64,000 nt of DNA from assembly GCF_003688625.1 (NCBI RefSeq), contig NZ_RCWY01000002.1, positions 124,001 through 188,000 on the forward strand, in the 5' to 3' direction. Of the stretch, positions 1-10,986 are shown in pieces. The DNA is from Sphingomonas sp. PP-CE-3A-406. Its GTDB lineage: Bacteria; Pseudomonadota; Alphaproteobacteria; Sphingomonadales; Sphingomonadaceae. Under the pieces are notes generated by a model. The model saw only the letters and a program-made list of their open reading frames with translations. It made no database searches and had not been told where the DNA came from. Each line of letters begins with the position of its first letter. The stretch's first letter is position 1. The translations under genes were made by a program, and so were the position numbers.

Positions 1-891
1 CGCACGGCGATCGCCACCCTCGACCTCCGCGATCCGCAGCATCGCCGCGAACATCTCGAGCAGCTCGTCGCTCATCGCGACCGCCGCTTCGAGATCGTCG
101 CGCTGCGCGTCCGTCTCGGCGCGACGCAACGACAGCGCCAGCTGGCTCTTCAGCCGGGCGAGCGGCGTGCGCAGGTCATGCGCGATGTCGTTGGAGACGT
201 TGCTGATGCTCGCCATCAGCTCCGATATCCGGTCGAGCATCCGGTTGAACGCCATCGCCTGCTGCGCGAACTCGCCGCCCGACGGGTGGATCGGCACGCG
301 GCGTGCCATGTCGCCGTCGATGATCGCCTCGACCGTCCGCCGCATCTCGCCGATCCGTCGCCGGATCGTGACGACGAAGACCAGCATGCCGGCGATCACG
401 ATCAGCACGATCGAGCCGAACCCGAGGAGATAGATCCGCACGCGCGCCGCGTTATAGTCGTCGAACGGCTCCGTTTCGGCGATCGTCGTAAGCGTCATGC
501 CACGGCCGACATCACGCACCAACGCACGCCCCGCCGACAGACCCGCGATCTTATCCTTCACGGCAACCGTCGAGAAACCGAGCGGCAGGCGGCGCAGCTT
601 GGCGATGTTGCCGCCCAGCCGGTGGCCATCCGTGTCGAGCAGCAGGAAGCCGATATCGCCGGTATCGCGTTCCTGCGTGGCCGCGTTGATCCGGCGGACG
701 AGTTCCTCGGGGCTGCGATCACCGAACGTTCCGGCGACCTCGTCACTCACGGCTTCGATCCGACGATCGACCAGCCGTTCGATCGTTTGCTGCGTTACCG
801 TATGGATCGCGAACCCGGTACCGATCGTCGCGACGAGGAACGCCAGCACGAACGCCAGCGTCAACGCGCGCAGCGACCGGAACCGCATCAT
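1..891 (-). CDS. Sensor histidine kinase, HAMP + HisKA (3' end outside window)
   Basis: The reverse strand encodes a membrane sensor kinase that would phosphorylate the response regulator encoded just upstream. Reading from 891, the protein has a positively charged N-terminus, a first membrane segment at about residues 8-30, an extracytoplasmic stretch of about 110 residues, a second membrane segment at about 145-165 followed by charged RRRI, a HAMP linker, and an H-box reading NDIAHDLRTPLARLK (phosphoacceptor His). The catalytic ATPase domain lies beyond base 1. The start ATG overlaps the regulator stop in an ATGA, indicating translational coupling; a second ATG follows directly. The extracytoplasmic domain has no recognised ligand motif, so the signal is unknown. 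Confidence 0.88.
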   Translation of the reverse strand, partial: MMRFRSLRALTLAFVLAFLVATIGTGFAIHTVTQQTIERLVDRRIEAVSDEVAGTFGDRSPEELVRRINAATQERDTGDIGFLLLDTDGHRLGGNIAKLRRLPLGFSTVAVKDKIAGLSAGRALVRDVGRGMTLTTIAETEPFDDYNAARVRIYLLGFGSIVLIVIAGMLVFVVTIRRRIGEMRRTVEAIIDGDMARRVPIHPSGGEFAQQAMAFNRMLDRISELMASISNVSNDIAHDLRTPLARLKSQLALSLRRAETDAQRDDLEAAVAMSDELLEMFAAMLRIAEVEGGDRRA

Positions 892-1574
892 CCGCGCAGC
901 ATATACCCGACGCCGCGTACCGTGAGGATCGGGTCGCTGCCCCCTGCCGCGGTCAGCTTGACGCGCAGATGGCGGACATAGACGTCGACGATGTTGGTGG
1001 TCGGCGCGAAGTCGTATCCCCAGACCCGCTCGACCAGCATCGCCCGGGTCAGCACCGCATCGGCATTGGCGACGAACTCGCTGAGCAGCTTGAACTCGAG
1101 CTTGCCGAGATCGAGCGCGATCCCGTCGCGCCACGCACGGAACTTGGTCGGACTGACGACGATATCGCCCGCTCGGATCGTGTCGGCGCTACCCCCGGTC
1201 CAGCCGCGCCCGCGGACGACTGCGGCAAGACGGGCGTTGAGTTCGGCAGCGGCGACCGGCTTTACCACGTAATCGTCGGCGCCCGCCTCGAGACCCTCGA
1301 CCTTCTCGACCGAGCGCCCGAGTGCGGTGAGCATGATCACCGGCAGCGTCATGTTGCCGCCACGCAAGCGCTCAAGCACCGCCATGCCGTCGACCTTGGG
1401 CAGCATCCGATCGAGCACTACCGCGTCGAACGGCGCGCTGTCGACCGCCGCCAGCGCCTCGCGGCCATCGACCACGACCGTGACGCAATGATCGAGCCCG
1501 CGCAATTCCTCCGCCAGCGTCTGCGCGAACACCGCATCGTCCTCGACCAGCAACAGATTCAAGCTCATCGTCAT
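888..1574 (-). CDS. OmpR/PhoB-family response regulator
   Basis: 228-residue two-domain DNA-binding response regulator, partner of the kinase that follows. The receiver domain has acidic residues in LLVEDDAVF near the N-terminus, the phosphoacceptor Asp in AVVLDRMLPKVDG at about residue 53, Thr in MLTALG and Lys in YVVKPV. The C-terminal winged helix contains LGKLEFKLLSEF and the recognition/wing part ending in YVRHLRVKL and VRGVGYML, typical of the OmpR group. The start at MTMSLNLL was chosen because homologues begin there; an in-frame extension upstream is unlike the family. It sits 57 bases after a quinone oxidoreductase stop codon and may have its own promoter there. Target genes cannot be told from sequence. 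Confidence 0.92.
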   Translation of the reverse strand: MTMSLNLLLVEDDAVFAQTLAEELRGLDHCVTVVVDGREALAAVDSAPFDAVVLDRMLPKVDGMAVLERLRGGNMTLPVIMLTALGRSVEKVEGLEAGADDYVVKPVAAAELNARLAAVVRGRGWTGGSADTIRAGDIVVSPTKFRAWRDGIALDLGKLEFKLLSEFVANADAVLTRAMLVERVWGYDFAPTTNIVDVYVRHLRVKLTAAGGSDPILTVRGVGYMLRG

Positions 1575-1631
1575 CTCGCCGAAAGGTGGCGTTCGCCGTA
1601 CCGCGATTCTCCCTTGAGGCAAACCACCGGC

Positions 1632-2609
1632 TTATTCGGGGAGCAGGAGCGTGCTCCCCCAGGTGTCGCCGCTCTCGACCGCGCGGTGCGCGTCGGCGGC
1701 ATCTTCGAGCGCGAAGGTCTGGCCGATCTCGGGTGTGACCGCGCCGCTGTCGAGCATCGCGAACAGGCGCGCGATGCCGGCCTGCTTCTCCTCCGGCGTG
1801 GCGTAGTAATCGAACAGCGTCGGGCGGGTGACGAACAGCGAGCCTTTCCGCGCGAGGACGCCGATGTTGACGCCGTCGACCACCCCGCCTGCGTTGCCGT
1901 AGCTCACGATCAATCCGCGCCTGGCCGCGCTGTCGAGCGAGGCGTTCCACGTCGCACCGCCGACGCCGTCGAGCACGACGGGCACGCCCTCGCCGTCGGT
2001 GATCTCGCGAACGCGTGCGGCGATGTCCTCGGACTTGTGGAGGATGACGTGATCGGCGCCGGCCTTCCGCGTCCGCGCCGCCTTGTCCTCGCTGCCGACG
2101 CTCGCGATGACGGTCGCGCCGATCGCCTTCAGCCAGCCGACCAGGATATGGCCGACTCCGCCCGCCGCCGCGTGGACGAGCACGGTCTGGCCCGCCTGTA
2201 CCTTCGCGCAACGCTCGACAAGGAACTCGGCCGTGGTACCCTTGAGCAGGATCGCCGCAGCCGTCTGATCGTCGAGCGTGTCGGGCAATTTGAACAGCTG
2301 GTTCGCGGGCACGTTGCGCTCGGTCGCATAGGCGCCGCGCGCCGGACCGAAGGTGCCGACCCGGTCACCGGGCGCGAAGTCGGTGACGCCCTCTCCGACC
2401 GCCATAACCACGCCCGCCGCTTCGCTGCCAAGACCCGAGGGCAGGTCGACCGGGTACACGCCGCTGCGGTGGTACGTGTCGATGTAGTTCAGCCCGACCG
2501 CGGTGTTGCGCATCCAGACCTCACCCTTGGCCGGTGGCGGCAGTTGGACATCGTGCCACTGAATGACCTCGGGGCCGCCGGTCTTCTCGATGAATGCCAC
2601 TCTCGCCAT
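1632..2609 (-). CDS. NADPH:quinone oxidoreductase (zinc-free MDR family)
   Basis: 325-residue medium-chain dehydrogenase/reductase, close in length and order to QOR: an N-terminal GroES-like domain (GLNYIDTYHRSGVYPVDLP, GSEAAGVV, GDRVGTFG) and a Rossmann domain with the AAAGGVGHI nucleotide-binding turn near residue 150. The cysteine and histidine zinc ligands of alcohol dehydrogenases are missing, as expected for the quinone reductase branch, which reduces quinones with NADPH in the cytosol. The start ATG has a strong AGGAGG nine bases upstream. It precedes the two-component genes on the same strand, but a common function is not evident. Confidence 0.9.
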   Translation of the reverse strand: MARVAFIEKTGGPEVIQWHDVQLPPPAKGEVWMRNTAVGLNYIDTYHRSGVYPVDLPSGLGSEAAGVVMAVGEGVTDFAPGDRVGTFGPARGAYATERNVPANQLFKLPDTLDDQTAAAILLKGTTAEFLVERCAKVQAGQTVLVHAAAGGVGHILVGWLKAIGATVIASVGSEDKAARTRKAGADHVILHKSEDIAARVREITDGEGVPVVLDGVGGATWNASLDSAARRGLIVSYGNAGGVVDGVNIGVLARKGSLFVTRPTLFDYYATPEEKQAGIARLFAMLDSGAVTPEIGQTFALEDAADAHRAVESGDTWGSTLLLPE

Positions 2610-2715
2610 GCCGGCCTCCTGATGCGTCTGGCGGTCACCCTACCCGAAGCGTTTCGGGTTGCAACCGATCTCCGGCGAGCCCATTCCTGCGCGAGACAAG
2701 ATGCGGAGAGGCACG

Positions 2716-4176
2716 ATGAAACGCTATTTGCAGCAGTATATCGACGGCGCGTGGGTCGAGAGCGAGGGCGGCACCGTCTATCAGGTGATCGACCCGTCGA
2801 CCGAGCAGCCCTGCACCGAGATCACGCTCGGCACCGCCGCCGATGTCGACAAGGCGGTTGCCGCAGCGCGCGCCGCGTTCGAGAGCTGGAGCCAGACGAG
2901 CGTGCAGGAGCGCCTCGATGTGCTCGGCCGGATCATGACCGAATACAAGGCGCGGATGCCCGATCTCGCCAAGGCGATGTCGCAGGAGATGGGCGCCCCG
3001 ATGGCGCTCGCGTCGATGGCACAGGCGCCCACCGGCCTCGCGCATTTCTCGGCGACCGCGAAGGCGCTGGCGGCGTTCGAATTCTCCGAGACGATCGGCA
3101 AGGCGACCGTCGTGCACGAACCACTCGGCGTCGTCGCGATGATCACGCCGTGGAACTGGCCGCTGAACCAGATCTGCGCGAAGGTCGCCCCTGCTCTCGC
3201 TGCGGGCGACACGATGATCCTGAAGCCGTCCGAGGAAGCCCCGTCGTGCGCGGTGATCCTGGCGGAGATCATGGATGCAGCGGGCGTACCGGCGGGGGTG
3301 TTCAACCTCGTCAACGGCGACGGTCCGGGGGTTGGCGCAGCTTTGTGCGCACATCGCGACGTCGACATGGTGAGCTTTACCGGCTCGACGCGGGCAGGCA
3401 TCGCGGTCGCCTTGGCCGCAGCACCGACCGTGAAGCGCGTGCATCAGGAACTTGGCGGCAAGGCGGCCAACCTCGTGCTGGAGGGGGCCGATCTCGCCGC
3501 AGTGCTGCCGCCGACGGTGGCGGGGGTGCTCGCCAATTCGGGGCAGAGCTGCATCGCGCCGACCCGCCTGCTGGTGCATGCGAGCCAAGTCGCGGAGGCG
3601 ACCGCGATCGTGAAGTCGATGATGGAGCAGACCAAGGTCGGCGATCCTGCCGAGATGGGCCAGCACATCGGACCGGTCGTGAACAAGGCGCAGTTCGACA
3701 AGATACAGGGGCTGATCCAGTCGGCGATCGACGAAGGTGCGACGCTGGTGACCGGCGGCATCGGGCGGCCGGACGGGCGCAACGCGGGGTATTACATCCA
3801 GCCGACGCTGTTCACCGACGTGCGCCCGGACATGCGGATCGCGCAGGAGGAGACGTTCGGCCCGGTCGCTACGATCACGTCGTACAGCGATCAGGACGAG
3901 GGCATCCGCATCGCCAACGCGACCGAATACGGGCTGTCTGCGACGATCTCGGGCGATCCGGCGGCGGCGGCGAAGGTCGCACCGAAGTTGCGCGCGGGGC
4001 TGGTCACGATCAACTCGTGGAGCCCCGACATCGGCGCACCGTTCGGCGGCTACAAGCAGTCGGGGAATGGTCGCGAGAACGGGCGCTATGGGCTGACCGA
4101 CTTCATGGAGGTGAAGACGATCACTGGACTGCCGGGTGACGTGCGCGAAGGGAAGCCGGCCGAGGCGGGGGCCTGA
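2716..4176 (+). CDS. NAD(P)-dependent aldehyde dehydrogenase family protein
   Basis: 486-residue class I-type aldehyde dehydrogenase. Visible motifs are the cofactor-binding ITPWNWPLNQ near residue 140, KPSEEAP, FTGSTRAG, the general base Glu in HQELGGKAANLV (about residue 244), the catalytic Cys in NSGQSCIAPTRLL (about 278), and EETFGPVATI and FGGYKQSGNGREN toward the C-terminus. It oxidises an aldehyde to an acid; the substrate cannot be read from sequence. The start used is the ATG at MKRYLQQYIDG, preceded by GGAGAGG; an upstream in-frame ATG would add 19 residues unlike the family. It is convergent with the methionine operon, and both genes end around one perfect hairpin. Confidence 0.93.
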   Translation: MKRYLQQYIDGAWVESEGGTVYQVIDPSTEQPCTEITLGTAADVDKAVAAARAAFESWSQTSVQERLDVLGRIMTEYKARMPDLAKAMSQEMGAPMALASMAQAPTGLAHFSATAKALAAFEFSETIGKATVVHEPLGVVAMITPWNWPLNQICAKVAPALAAGDTMILKPSEEAPSCAVILAEIMDAAGVPAGVFNLVNGDGPGVGAALCAHRDVDMVSFTGSTRAGIAVALAAAPTVKRVHQELGGKAANLVLEGADLAAVLPPTVAGVLANSGQSCIAPTRLLVHASQVAEATAIVKSMMEQTKVGDPAEMGQHIGPVVNKAQFDKIQGLIQSAIDEGATLVTGGIGRPDGRNAGYYIQPTLFTDVRPDMRIAQEETFGPVATITSYSDQDEGIRIANATEYGLSATISGDPAAAAKVAPKLRAGLVTINSWSPDIGAPFGGYKQSGNGRENGRYGLTDFMEVKTITGLPGDVREGKPAEAGA

Positions 4177-4180
4177 ACCT

Positions 4181-4209
4181 CTAACTCCCTCTCCCAATGG
4201 GAGAGGGAG

Positions 4210-4213
<4 letters not shown>
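4181..4213. terminator. Perfect 15-bp hairpin between convergent genes
   Basis: The two arms (4181-4195 and 4199-4213) are exact reverse complements around a 3-base loop AAT. The hairpin starts five bases after the aldehyde dehydrogenase stop and overlaps the metH stop codon from the other side. No T-run follows, so it is either a Rho-assisted or bidirectional stop signal, or a minimal copy of the GGGAGAGGGAG palindrome family found elsewhere in the window. Confidence 0.55.
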
Positions 4214-6921
<2,708 letters not shown>

Positions 6922-6929
6922 GTTCTGCT

Positions 6930-7036
6930 TTCCTCCCCTCCCGCTTGCGGGAGGGGTCGGGGGAGGGACGTGCCGCAAGCGAGGTGGTCGGGTTGGGCCA
7001 GCCCCTCCCCTAACCCCTCCCGCAAGCGGGAGGGGA
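6930..7036. repeat. Palindromic repeat between the two metH genes
   Basis: About 107 bases with terminal arms CCTCCCGCTTGCGGGAGG (left) and CCTCCCGCAAGCGGGAGG (right) and an inner part containing GGTCGGGTTGGGCCAGCCC. It is almost identical to the copy at 8107-8210, so the two share a recent origin. Its left arm, read on the minus strand, supplies the purine-rich ribosome site of the downstream metH gene. Confidence 0.85.
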
Positions 7037-7037
7037 A

Positions 7038-8096
7038 CTAAGCCGCCATCGTGAACGGTTCGAGGCCGGCGAGCTTGGTCCGCACCTCCGGCCGAGCAAC
7101 CGCGCGCGGTTCGAGCCCGCGCACGCCGTCGGCCATCGCCTTGATATGCGCCGGGGTCGACCCGCAGCAGCCGCCGAGCACGTTGACCTGCTTGGCCACC
7201 GCCCACTCGCCAACCAGCCCCGCCGTCGTCTCGGGCTGCTCGTCATACTCGCCGAGTTCGTTCGGGAGCCCGGCGTTCGGATACACCATAATCAGCGTAT
7301 CGGCGATCGCCGACAGCGTCTTCACGTGCGGCCGCAGCTGCTCCGCGCCGAACGAGCAGTTCAGCCCGATCGTGATCGGCTTGGCATGCCGCACCGCATG
7401 CCAGAACGCCTCGACCGTATGCCCCGACAGGTTGCGCCCCGAGAGATCGGTCAACGTCATCGACATCATGATCGGCACGTCGCGCCCGAGCGCGTCGCCC
7501 GCCTCGATCGCCGCCATGATCCCGGCCTTGGCATTGAGCGTGTCGAACACCGTCTCGATCAGGATGAAGTCGACGCCGACCCCCTCGCCGCCTTCGAGCA
7601 GCGCGTCGATCTGCTCGCGGTACACGCCCTTGAGATAATCGAAGTCGATCTCGCGATAGCCGGGATCGTTGACGTCGGGCGAAAGCGACAGCGTCTTGTT
7701 GGTCGGCCCGATCGCACCCGCCACGAAGCGCGGACGGCCGTCCTTCGCCTCGTATTCGGTGGCGAGCGCGCGTGCGATCCGCGCGGACTCGACGTTGATC
7801 TCGCGCACCAGATGCTCGGCGCCGTAGTCCGCCTGCGAGATCACGTTCGCGCTGAACGTGTTGGTCGAGACGATGTCCGACCCCGCCTCGAGATATTCGC
7901 GCGTGATCGTCTCGGGGACGTCCGGCTTTGTGATCGCCAGGATGTCGTTGTTGCCCTTCTGGTCGTGCGACAAGCCGAGCGACCCTGCGTAAGCCGCCTC
8001 GTCGAGCTTCCAGTTCTGGATCTCGGTACCGAAGGCGCCGTCGGTGATCAGGATGCGCTTGGCGGCTTCCGCGTTGAAACGTTCACGTGGTGTCAT
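7038..8096 (-). CDS. metH: Homocysteine S-methyltransferase domain of methionine synthase (MetH N-part)
   Basis: 352-residue barrel that binds and activates homocysteine through zinc; it corresponds to the first domain of single-chain MetH and must work with the cobalamin part encoded just downstream. Seen: N-terminal [24 protein letters not shown], and the three zinc-binding cysteines, one in [12 protein letters not shown] and a pair in [13 protein letters not shown]. Start ATG at 8096 follows GGAGGAGATCGACG. The gene is bracketed by two near-identical palindromic repeats. Operon order regulator-metF-metHN-metHC matches a dedicated methyl-cycle operon. Confidence 0.94.
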   Translation of the reverse strand: MTPRERFNAEAAKRILITDGAFGTEIQNWKLDEAAYAGSLGLSHDQKGNNDILAITKPDVPETITREYLEAGSDIVSTNTFSANVISQADYGAEHLVREINVESARIARALATEYEAKDGRPRFVAGAIGPTNKTLSLSPDVNDPGYREIDFDYLKGVYREQIDALLEGGEGVGVDFILIETVFDTLNAKAGIMAAIEAGDALGRDVPIMMSMTLTDLSGRNLSGHTVEAFWHAVRHAKPITIGLNCSFGAEQLRPHVKTLSAIADTLIMVYPNAGLPNELGEYDEQPETTAGLVGEWAVAKQVNVLGGCCGSTPAHIKAMADGVRGLEPRAVARPEVRTKLAGLEPFTMAA

Positions 8097-8106
8097 CGTC
8101 GATCTC

Positions 8107-8210
8107 CTCCCCTCCCGCTGGCGGGAGGGGTCGGGGGAGGGAAGTGCCGCAAACGAGACGGTCGGGTTGGGCCAGCCCCTCCCCTAACCCCTCCCGCAGA
8201 CGGGAGGGGA
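8107..8210. repeat. Palindromic repeat between metF and metH N-part
   Basis: Second copy of the element seen at 6930-7036, with arms CCTCCCGCTGGCGGGAGG and CCTCCCGCAGACGGGAGG and a closely matching centre. The bases that differ lie mostly in the stem loops. Its left arm is adjacent to the metH start and contributes the AGGAG ribosome site on the minus strand. Confidence 0.85.
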
Positions 8211-8211
8211 A

Positions 8212-9156
8212 TTACGCCGCGGCGACCTTGTCGACCGGCTTCGCGCGCACACCGAGCATGTGGCAGATCGCGTAGGCCAGTTCCGCGCGGTTGAGCGTGT
8301 AGAAGTGGAAATCCTTCACCCCGCCCGCGTACAGCCGCCGGCACATCTCGGCCGCGATCGTCGCCGCCACGAGTTGCCGTGCCGAGGGGTGATCGTCGAG
8401 CCCTTCGAACAGCCGATCCATCCACGCCGGGATCTCCGCACCACACAGCCCTGCGAATTTCCGCGTCTGCGCGACGTTCGACACCGGCAATATCCCCGGC
8501 AGGATCTGCGCGGTGATCCCGGCGGCAGCTACCCGGTCGCGAAACCGGAAATACGCTTCGGGCGAGAAGAAGAACTGCGTGATCGCACGGGTCGCACCGG
8601 CATCGATCTTGCGCTTCAGATTGTCGATGTCGGCGTCATGCCCGCCCGATTCCGGATGGCATTCGGGATACGCCGCGACCGAGATCTCGAACGGATGCAG
8701 CTTCCGCAGACCGGCAACCAGCGCCGTAGCGTTCTCATACCCGCCCGGATGCGGCTGATAAGGCTGGCCGAGCGTCGGCATGTCGCCACGCAGCGCGACG
8801 ATGTGGCGCACGCCCGCCGCCCAATATTCCTCGGCGACCTGGTCGATCTCGGCCTTGGTCGCCTCGACGCAAGTCAGATGCGCAGCGGCGTTCATCGATG
8901 TCTCGCGCTGGATCCGCGCTACCGTCGCATGCGTCCGCTCGCGCGTGGACCCGCCCGCGCCATACGTCACAGACACAAAATCCGGGCCGAGCGGCTCCAG
9001 GGTGCGGATCGCCTCCCAGAGCTGCGTCTCCATCTTCTCGCTCTTCGGCGGGAAGAATTCGAAGCTCAGACCGACATCACCCGCAAGATCCGCGAACAGC
9101 GGTTCTTCGAGCGCGCGGCGCGCTTCGGCCAGTTGGGGGATCGAAATGTTCGTCAT
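8212..9156 (-). CDS. metF: Methylenetetrahydrofolate reductase
   Basis: 314-residue flavoprotein that makes 5-methyltetrahydrofolate, the methyl donor of methionine synthase. Typical MetF signatures are present: SFEFFPPKSEKM near the N-terminus, the FVSVTYGAGGSTRERT segment, HLTCVEATK, the flavin-binding RHIVALRGDMP, and ITQFFFSPEAYFRF. The start ATG overlaps the stop of the regulator gene as ATGA, so the two are co-translated. Length and motif order are normal. Confidence 0.96.
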   Translation of the reverse strand: MTNISIPQLAEARRALEEPLFADLAGDVGLSFEFFPPKSEKMETQLWEAIRTLEPLGPDFVSVTYGAGGSTRERTHATVARIQRETSMNAAAHLTCVEATKAEIDQVAEEYWAAGVRHIVALRGDMPTLGQPYQPHPGGYENATALVAGLRKLHPFEISVAAYPECHPESGGHDADIDNLKRKIDAGATRAITQFFFSPEAYFRFRDRVAAAGITAQILPGILPVSNVAQTRKFAGLCGAEIPAWMDRLFEGLDDHPSARQLVAATIAAEMCRRLYAGGVKDFHFYTLNRAELAYAICHMLGVRAKPVDKVAAA

Positions 9157-10106
9157 GCCGCCTTCACCTCACGCAAGCTCGCGCCAATCTTCCGACCGAG
9201 CCATAATTTCACCGTCAACTCGCCGCCCTCGAGCGTCTCCACGCGCGCGGTCTGTAAGCCCGCCGCCTCGAACCACGCCGCCATCTGCTCGTCCGCGAAC
9301 CCGAGCCGCGTATGCGCATCGCGCACCCGCAACTCTTCACGGTCGTGGCTGGCGAAGTCGGCGATCAGCAATCGCCCGCCCGGCACGAGTACCCGCGCGG
9401 CCTCGCTCACCGCAGCCCCTGGCTGCTGCGCGAAGTGCAACACATGATGCAGAATCGCGACGTCCGCCGCGGCATCCGCCATCGGCAGCGCGTACAGATC
9501 CGCCTGGCGAAGTTCGGCGTGCGTCATATCGTGCAGTTTCGCACGCGCCAGACGCAGCATCTCCGAACTGCGATCGATCCCGAGCGCGACCGTCGCGCGT
9601 CCGCCGAACAGTTCGAGCATCCGCCCCGTGCCCGTACCGATGTCGATCAGCGTGCCGACCGGCGCATCGCCGAGCACGGTTGCCATCGCCGCCTCGACCT
9701 CGCTGTCGGCGACGTGCAGCGAGCGGATCGCGTCCCACTCGTCGGCATGCCCCTCGAACCACGCCGCCGCGCTCGCCGCCCGGTCCGCGCGCACTGCCGC
9801 GAGCCGCGCTGCGTCAGCCACCGCCCAGTGATCCGGCTCGGCCTTCGCCCAGACATCGAGTGCGCCCGCAACCGGCTCGACCACGTCCGGAGACCCGAGC
9901 GCGACGAACACCCAACTGCCTTCTTTACGACGCTCGGCAAGCCCGGCATCGCACAGGATCTTCACGTGCCGCGAGACGCGCGGCTGGCTCTGCCCGAGGA
10001 CCTGCGCGAGCTCGCCGACCGACAGCTCCATCCGCCGCAACAGCGCGAGGATCCGCAACCGGGTCGCGTCCGCCAAAGCACGGAAGATTTCGAGCGCCAT
10101 CGTCAT
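9153..10106 (-). CDS. ArsR-family regulator fused to SAM methyltransferase (SahR-like)
   Basis: 317-residue two-domain protein. Residues 1-85 are a winged helix of the ArsR type (IFRALADATRLRILALL, ELAQVLGQSQPRVSRHVKIL, GLAERRKEGSWVFV). The rest is a class I methyltransferase with GTLIDIGTGTGRMLELFG (motif I) and DVAILHHVLHFA. In alphaproteobacteria this fusion is associated with control of the SAM/SAH and methionine cycle; the SahR identification rests on that knowledge plus the metF-metH neighbours. The start was set at the ATG at 10106 because an upstream in-frame start would put a 22-bp palindromic operator inside the coding sequence. It is the first gene of the operon and probably represses itself. 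Confidence 0.85.
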   Translation of the reverse strand: MTMALEIFRALADATRLRILALLRRMELSVGELAQVLGQSQPRVSRHVKILCDAGLAERRKEGSWVFVALGSPDVVEPVAGALDVWAKAEPDHWAVADAARLAAVRADRAASAAAWFEGHADEWDAIRSLHVADSEVEAAMATVLGDAPVGTLIDIGTGTGRMLELFGGRATVALGIDRSSEMLRLARAKLHDMTHAELRQADLYALPMADAAADVAILHHVLHFAQQPGAAVSEAARVLVPGGRLLIADFASHDREELRVRDAHTRLGFADEQMAAWFEAAGLQTARVETLEGGELTVKLWLGRKIGASLREVKAA

Positions 10107-10113
10107 GCCAAGA

Positions 10114-10135
10114 CATATAAAGAATTCTTTATATG
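10114..10135. promoter_or_regulatory. 22-bp perfect palindrome, probable SahR-type operator
   Basis: The half-site CATATAAAGAA at 10114-10124 is followed by its exact mirror to 10135. It lies seven bases upstream of the regulator start codon, AT-rich in a GC-rich setting, and covers what should be the -10/start region. ArsR-family proteins bind such symmetrical A/T-rich sites, so autoregulation of the whole metF-metH operon is inferred. Confidence 0.8.
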
Positions 10136-10299
10136 AGGTCAACGCAGGCGTGCGCGTCTTCGACATTGGCCATATAGGCCCGCGACTTATCGCATCGCGA
10201 CCGATCGTGACGGATCGGAAACGCTTTATCCGCGTTCGATGGCGCTATGGGCTGGGCATTACCCGGTCCACAAGACGACATCCACGGGAGTAGATACCT

Positions 10300-10671
10300 A
10301 TGAAGAAGTTCCTGATCCCCGCCCTCGCCATGACCGCCGGCCTCGCAGCTTGCAGCAACAACGCGCAGGACCAGACCGCACAGGCCGCCAACGCGATCGC
10401 CGCCGATGCCAGCGCGACCACCGCCAATGCCGTCGACGACGTCAGCGCTGCCAGCGATCGCGCGCTGGGCTCGGCCGAGCGTTCGCTCGACAACGCCGGT
10501 GCCAAGATCGACGACTCGACCGATCACCTCGACGCCAAGGCCGACCGCGCCGGTGACCGGATCGAAGCTGGCGCAGACCGTGCGGGTGCTGCGATCAGCA
10601 ACGGTGCGGACCGCGCCGCCGACGCCACCGGCAACGCGCTGACCCGCGCGGGCAAAGCGATCAAGGACTAA
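10300..10671 (+). CDS. Small alanine/aspartate-rich lipoprotein
   Basis: 123-residue protein with a lipoprotein signal: MKKFLIPALAMTAGLAAC, where the Cys at residue 18 would be lipidated. The mature part is built of Ala, Asp, Asn and Gly with loosely repeated ADRAGDRIEAGADRAG-like units and is predicted helical. A GGGAG ribosome site precedes the ATG. Similar small lipoproteins occur widely in sphingomonads without known function. It resembles in style the lipoprotein at 33959-34225. Confidence 0.75.
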   Translation: MKKFLIPALAMTAGLAACSNNAQDQTAQAANAIAADASATTANAVDDVSAASDRALGSAERSLDNAGAKIDDSTDHLDAKADRAGDRIEAGADRAGAAISNGADRAADATGNALTRAGKAIKD

Positions 10672-10698
10672 GCCTTGCCAAGGCGCCCCCACTTCTCC

Positions 10699-10775
10699 GT
10701 CACCCCGGCTAACGCTGGGGGCTTCCGGTCAGGGTCACGACGACCTTCGTGGAAGGAAACCAGCGTTCGCTGGCA
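10699..10775. repeat. Degenerate palindromic intergenic repeat
   Basis: Contains GTCACCCCGGCTAACGCTGGGG and, further on, CCAGCGTTCGCTGG, two short hairpins in inverted arrangement. It looks like a decayed member of the CGTTC-CCCGCG...TCCAGG family seen better preserved at 17688 and 27836. It ends eight bases before the next lipoprotein gene. Confidence 0.5.
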
Positions 10776-10782
10776 TGGCGGT

Positions 10783-10986
10783 ATGATGGTGGGGGCGCTT
10801 TTCGCTATCTCGGCGCTCGCGGCGTGTTCGCCCGCGAGCGAACCCGGCGCGGTCACCGCCGACGAAGCACACCAGTTGAACGAAGCCGCCGCGATGCTCG
10901 ATGCGAACAGCGTCGACCTGAACGCGGTCGCCGCCGCTCCTGAAGATACTGAACTCCCCTCGAATCAAAGCGATCAGCCCCGATGA
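10783..10986 (+). CDS. Very small lipoprotein
   Basis: 67 residues with an N-terminal hydrophobic segment and lipobox (GALFAISALAAC), then an acidic, Ala-rich tail of about 50 residues with no known domain. The start at MMVGALF is the only one giving a proper signal sequence; the open frame extends upstream through a palindromic repeat and is not meaningful there. Its stop overlaps the start of the aldo/keto reductase gene as ATGA, so the two are probably translated together. Function unknown. Confidence 0.6.
   Translation: MMVGALFAISALAACSPASEPGAVTADEAHQLNEAAAMLDANSVDLNAVAAAPEDTELPSNQSDQPR

Noticed and set aside
969..4139. Very long open frame of over 1000 codons on the plus strand antisense to the regulator and quinone reductase
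   Set aside because: It has highly biased Arg/Asp/His content, no domain, and runs opposite to clear genes; an effect of high GC third positions. The same applies to long antisense frames at 5386-6897, 20273-21991 and 22952-24811.
2716..4176. Ketoglutarate-semialdehyde dehydrogenase completing the sugar-acid pathway
   Set aside because: The aldehyde dehydrogenase is 32 kb away and has no substrate-specific motif that I can identify; linkage would be speculation.
7038..8210. MetH split interpreted as a frameshift or broken gene
   Set aside because: Both parts have their own start, ribosome site and complete domains, and split methionine synthase is usual in sphingomonads.
10107..10299. SAM or SAH riboswitch upstream of the methionine operon
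   Set aside because: The space between the palindrome and the start codon is about seven bases, too small for an aptamer; no riboswitch core sequence was recognised.
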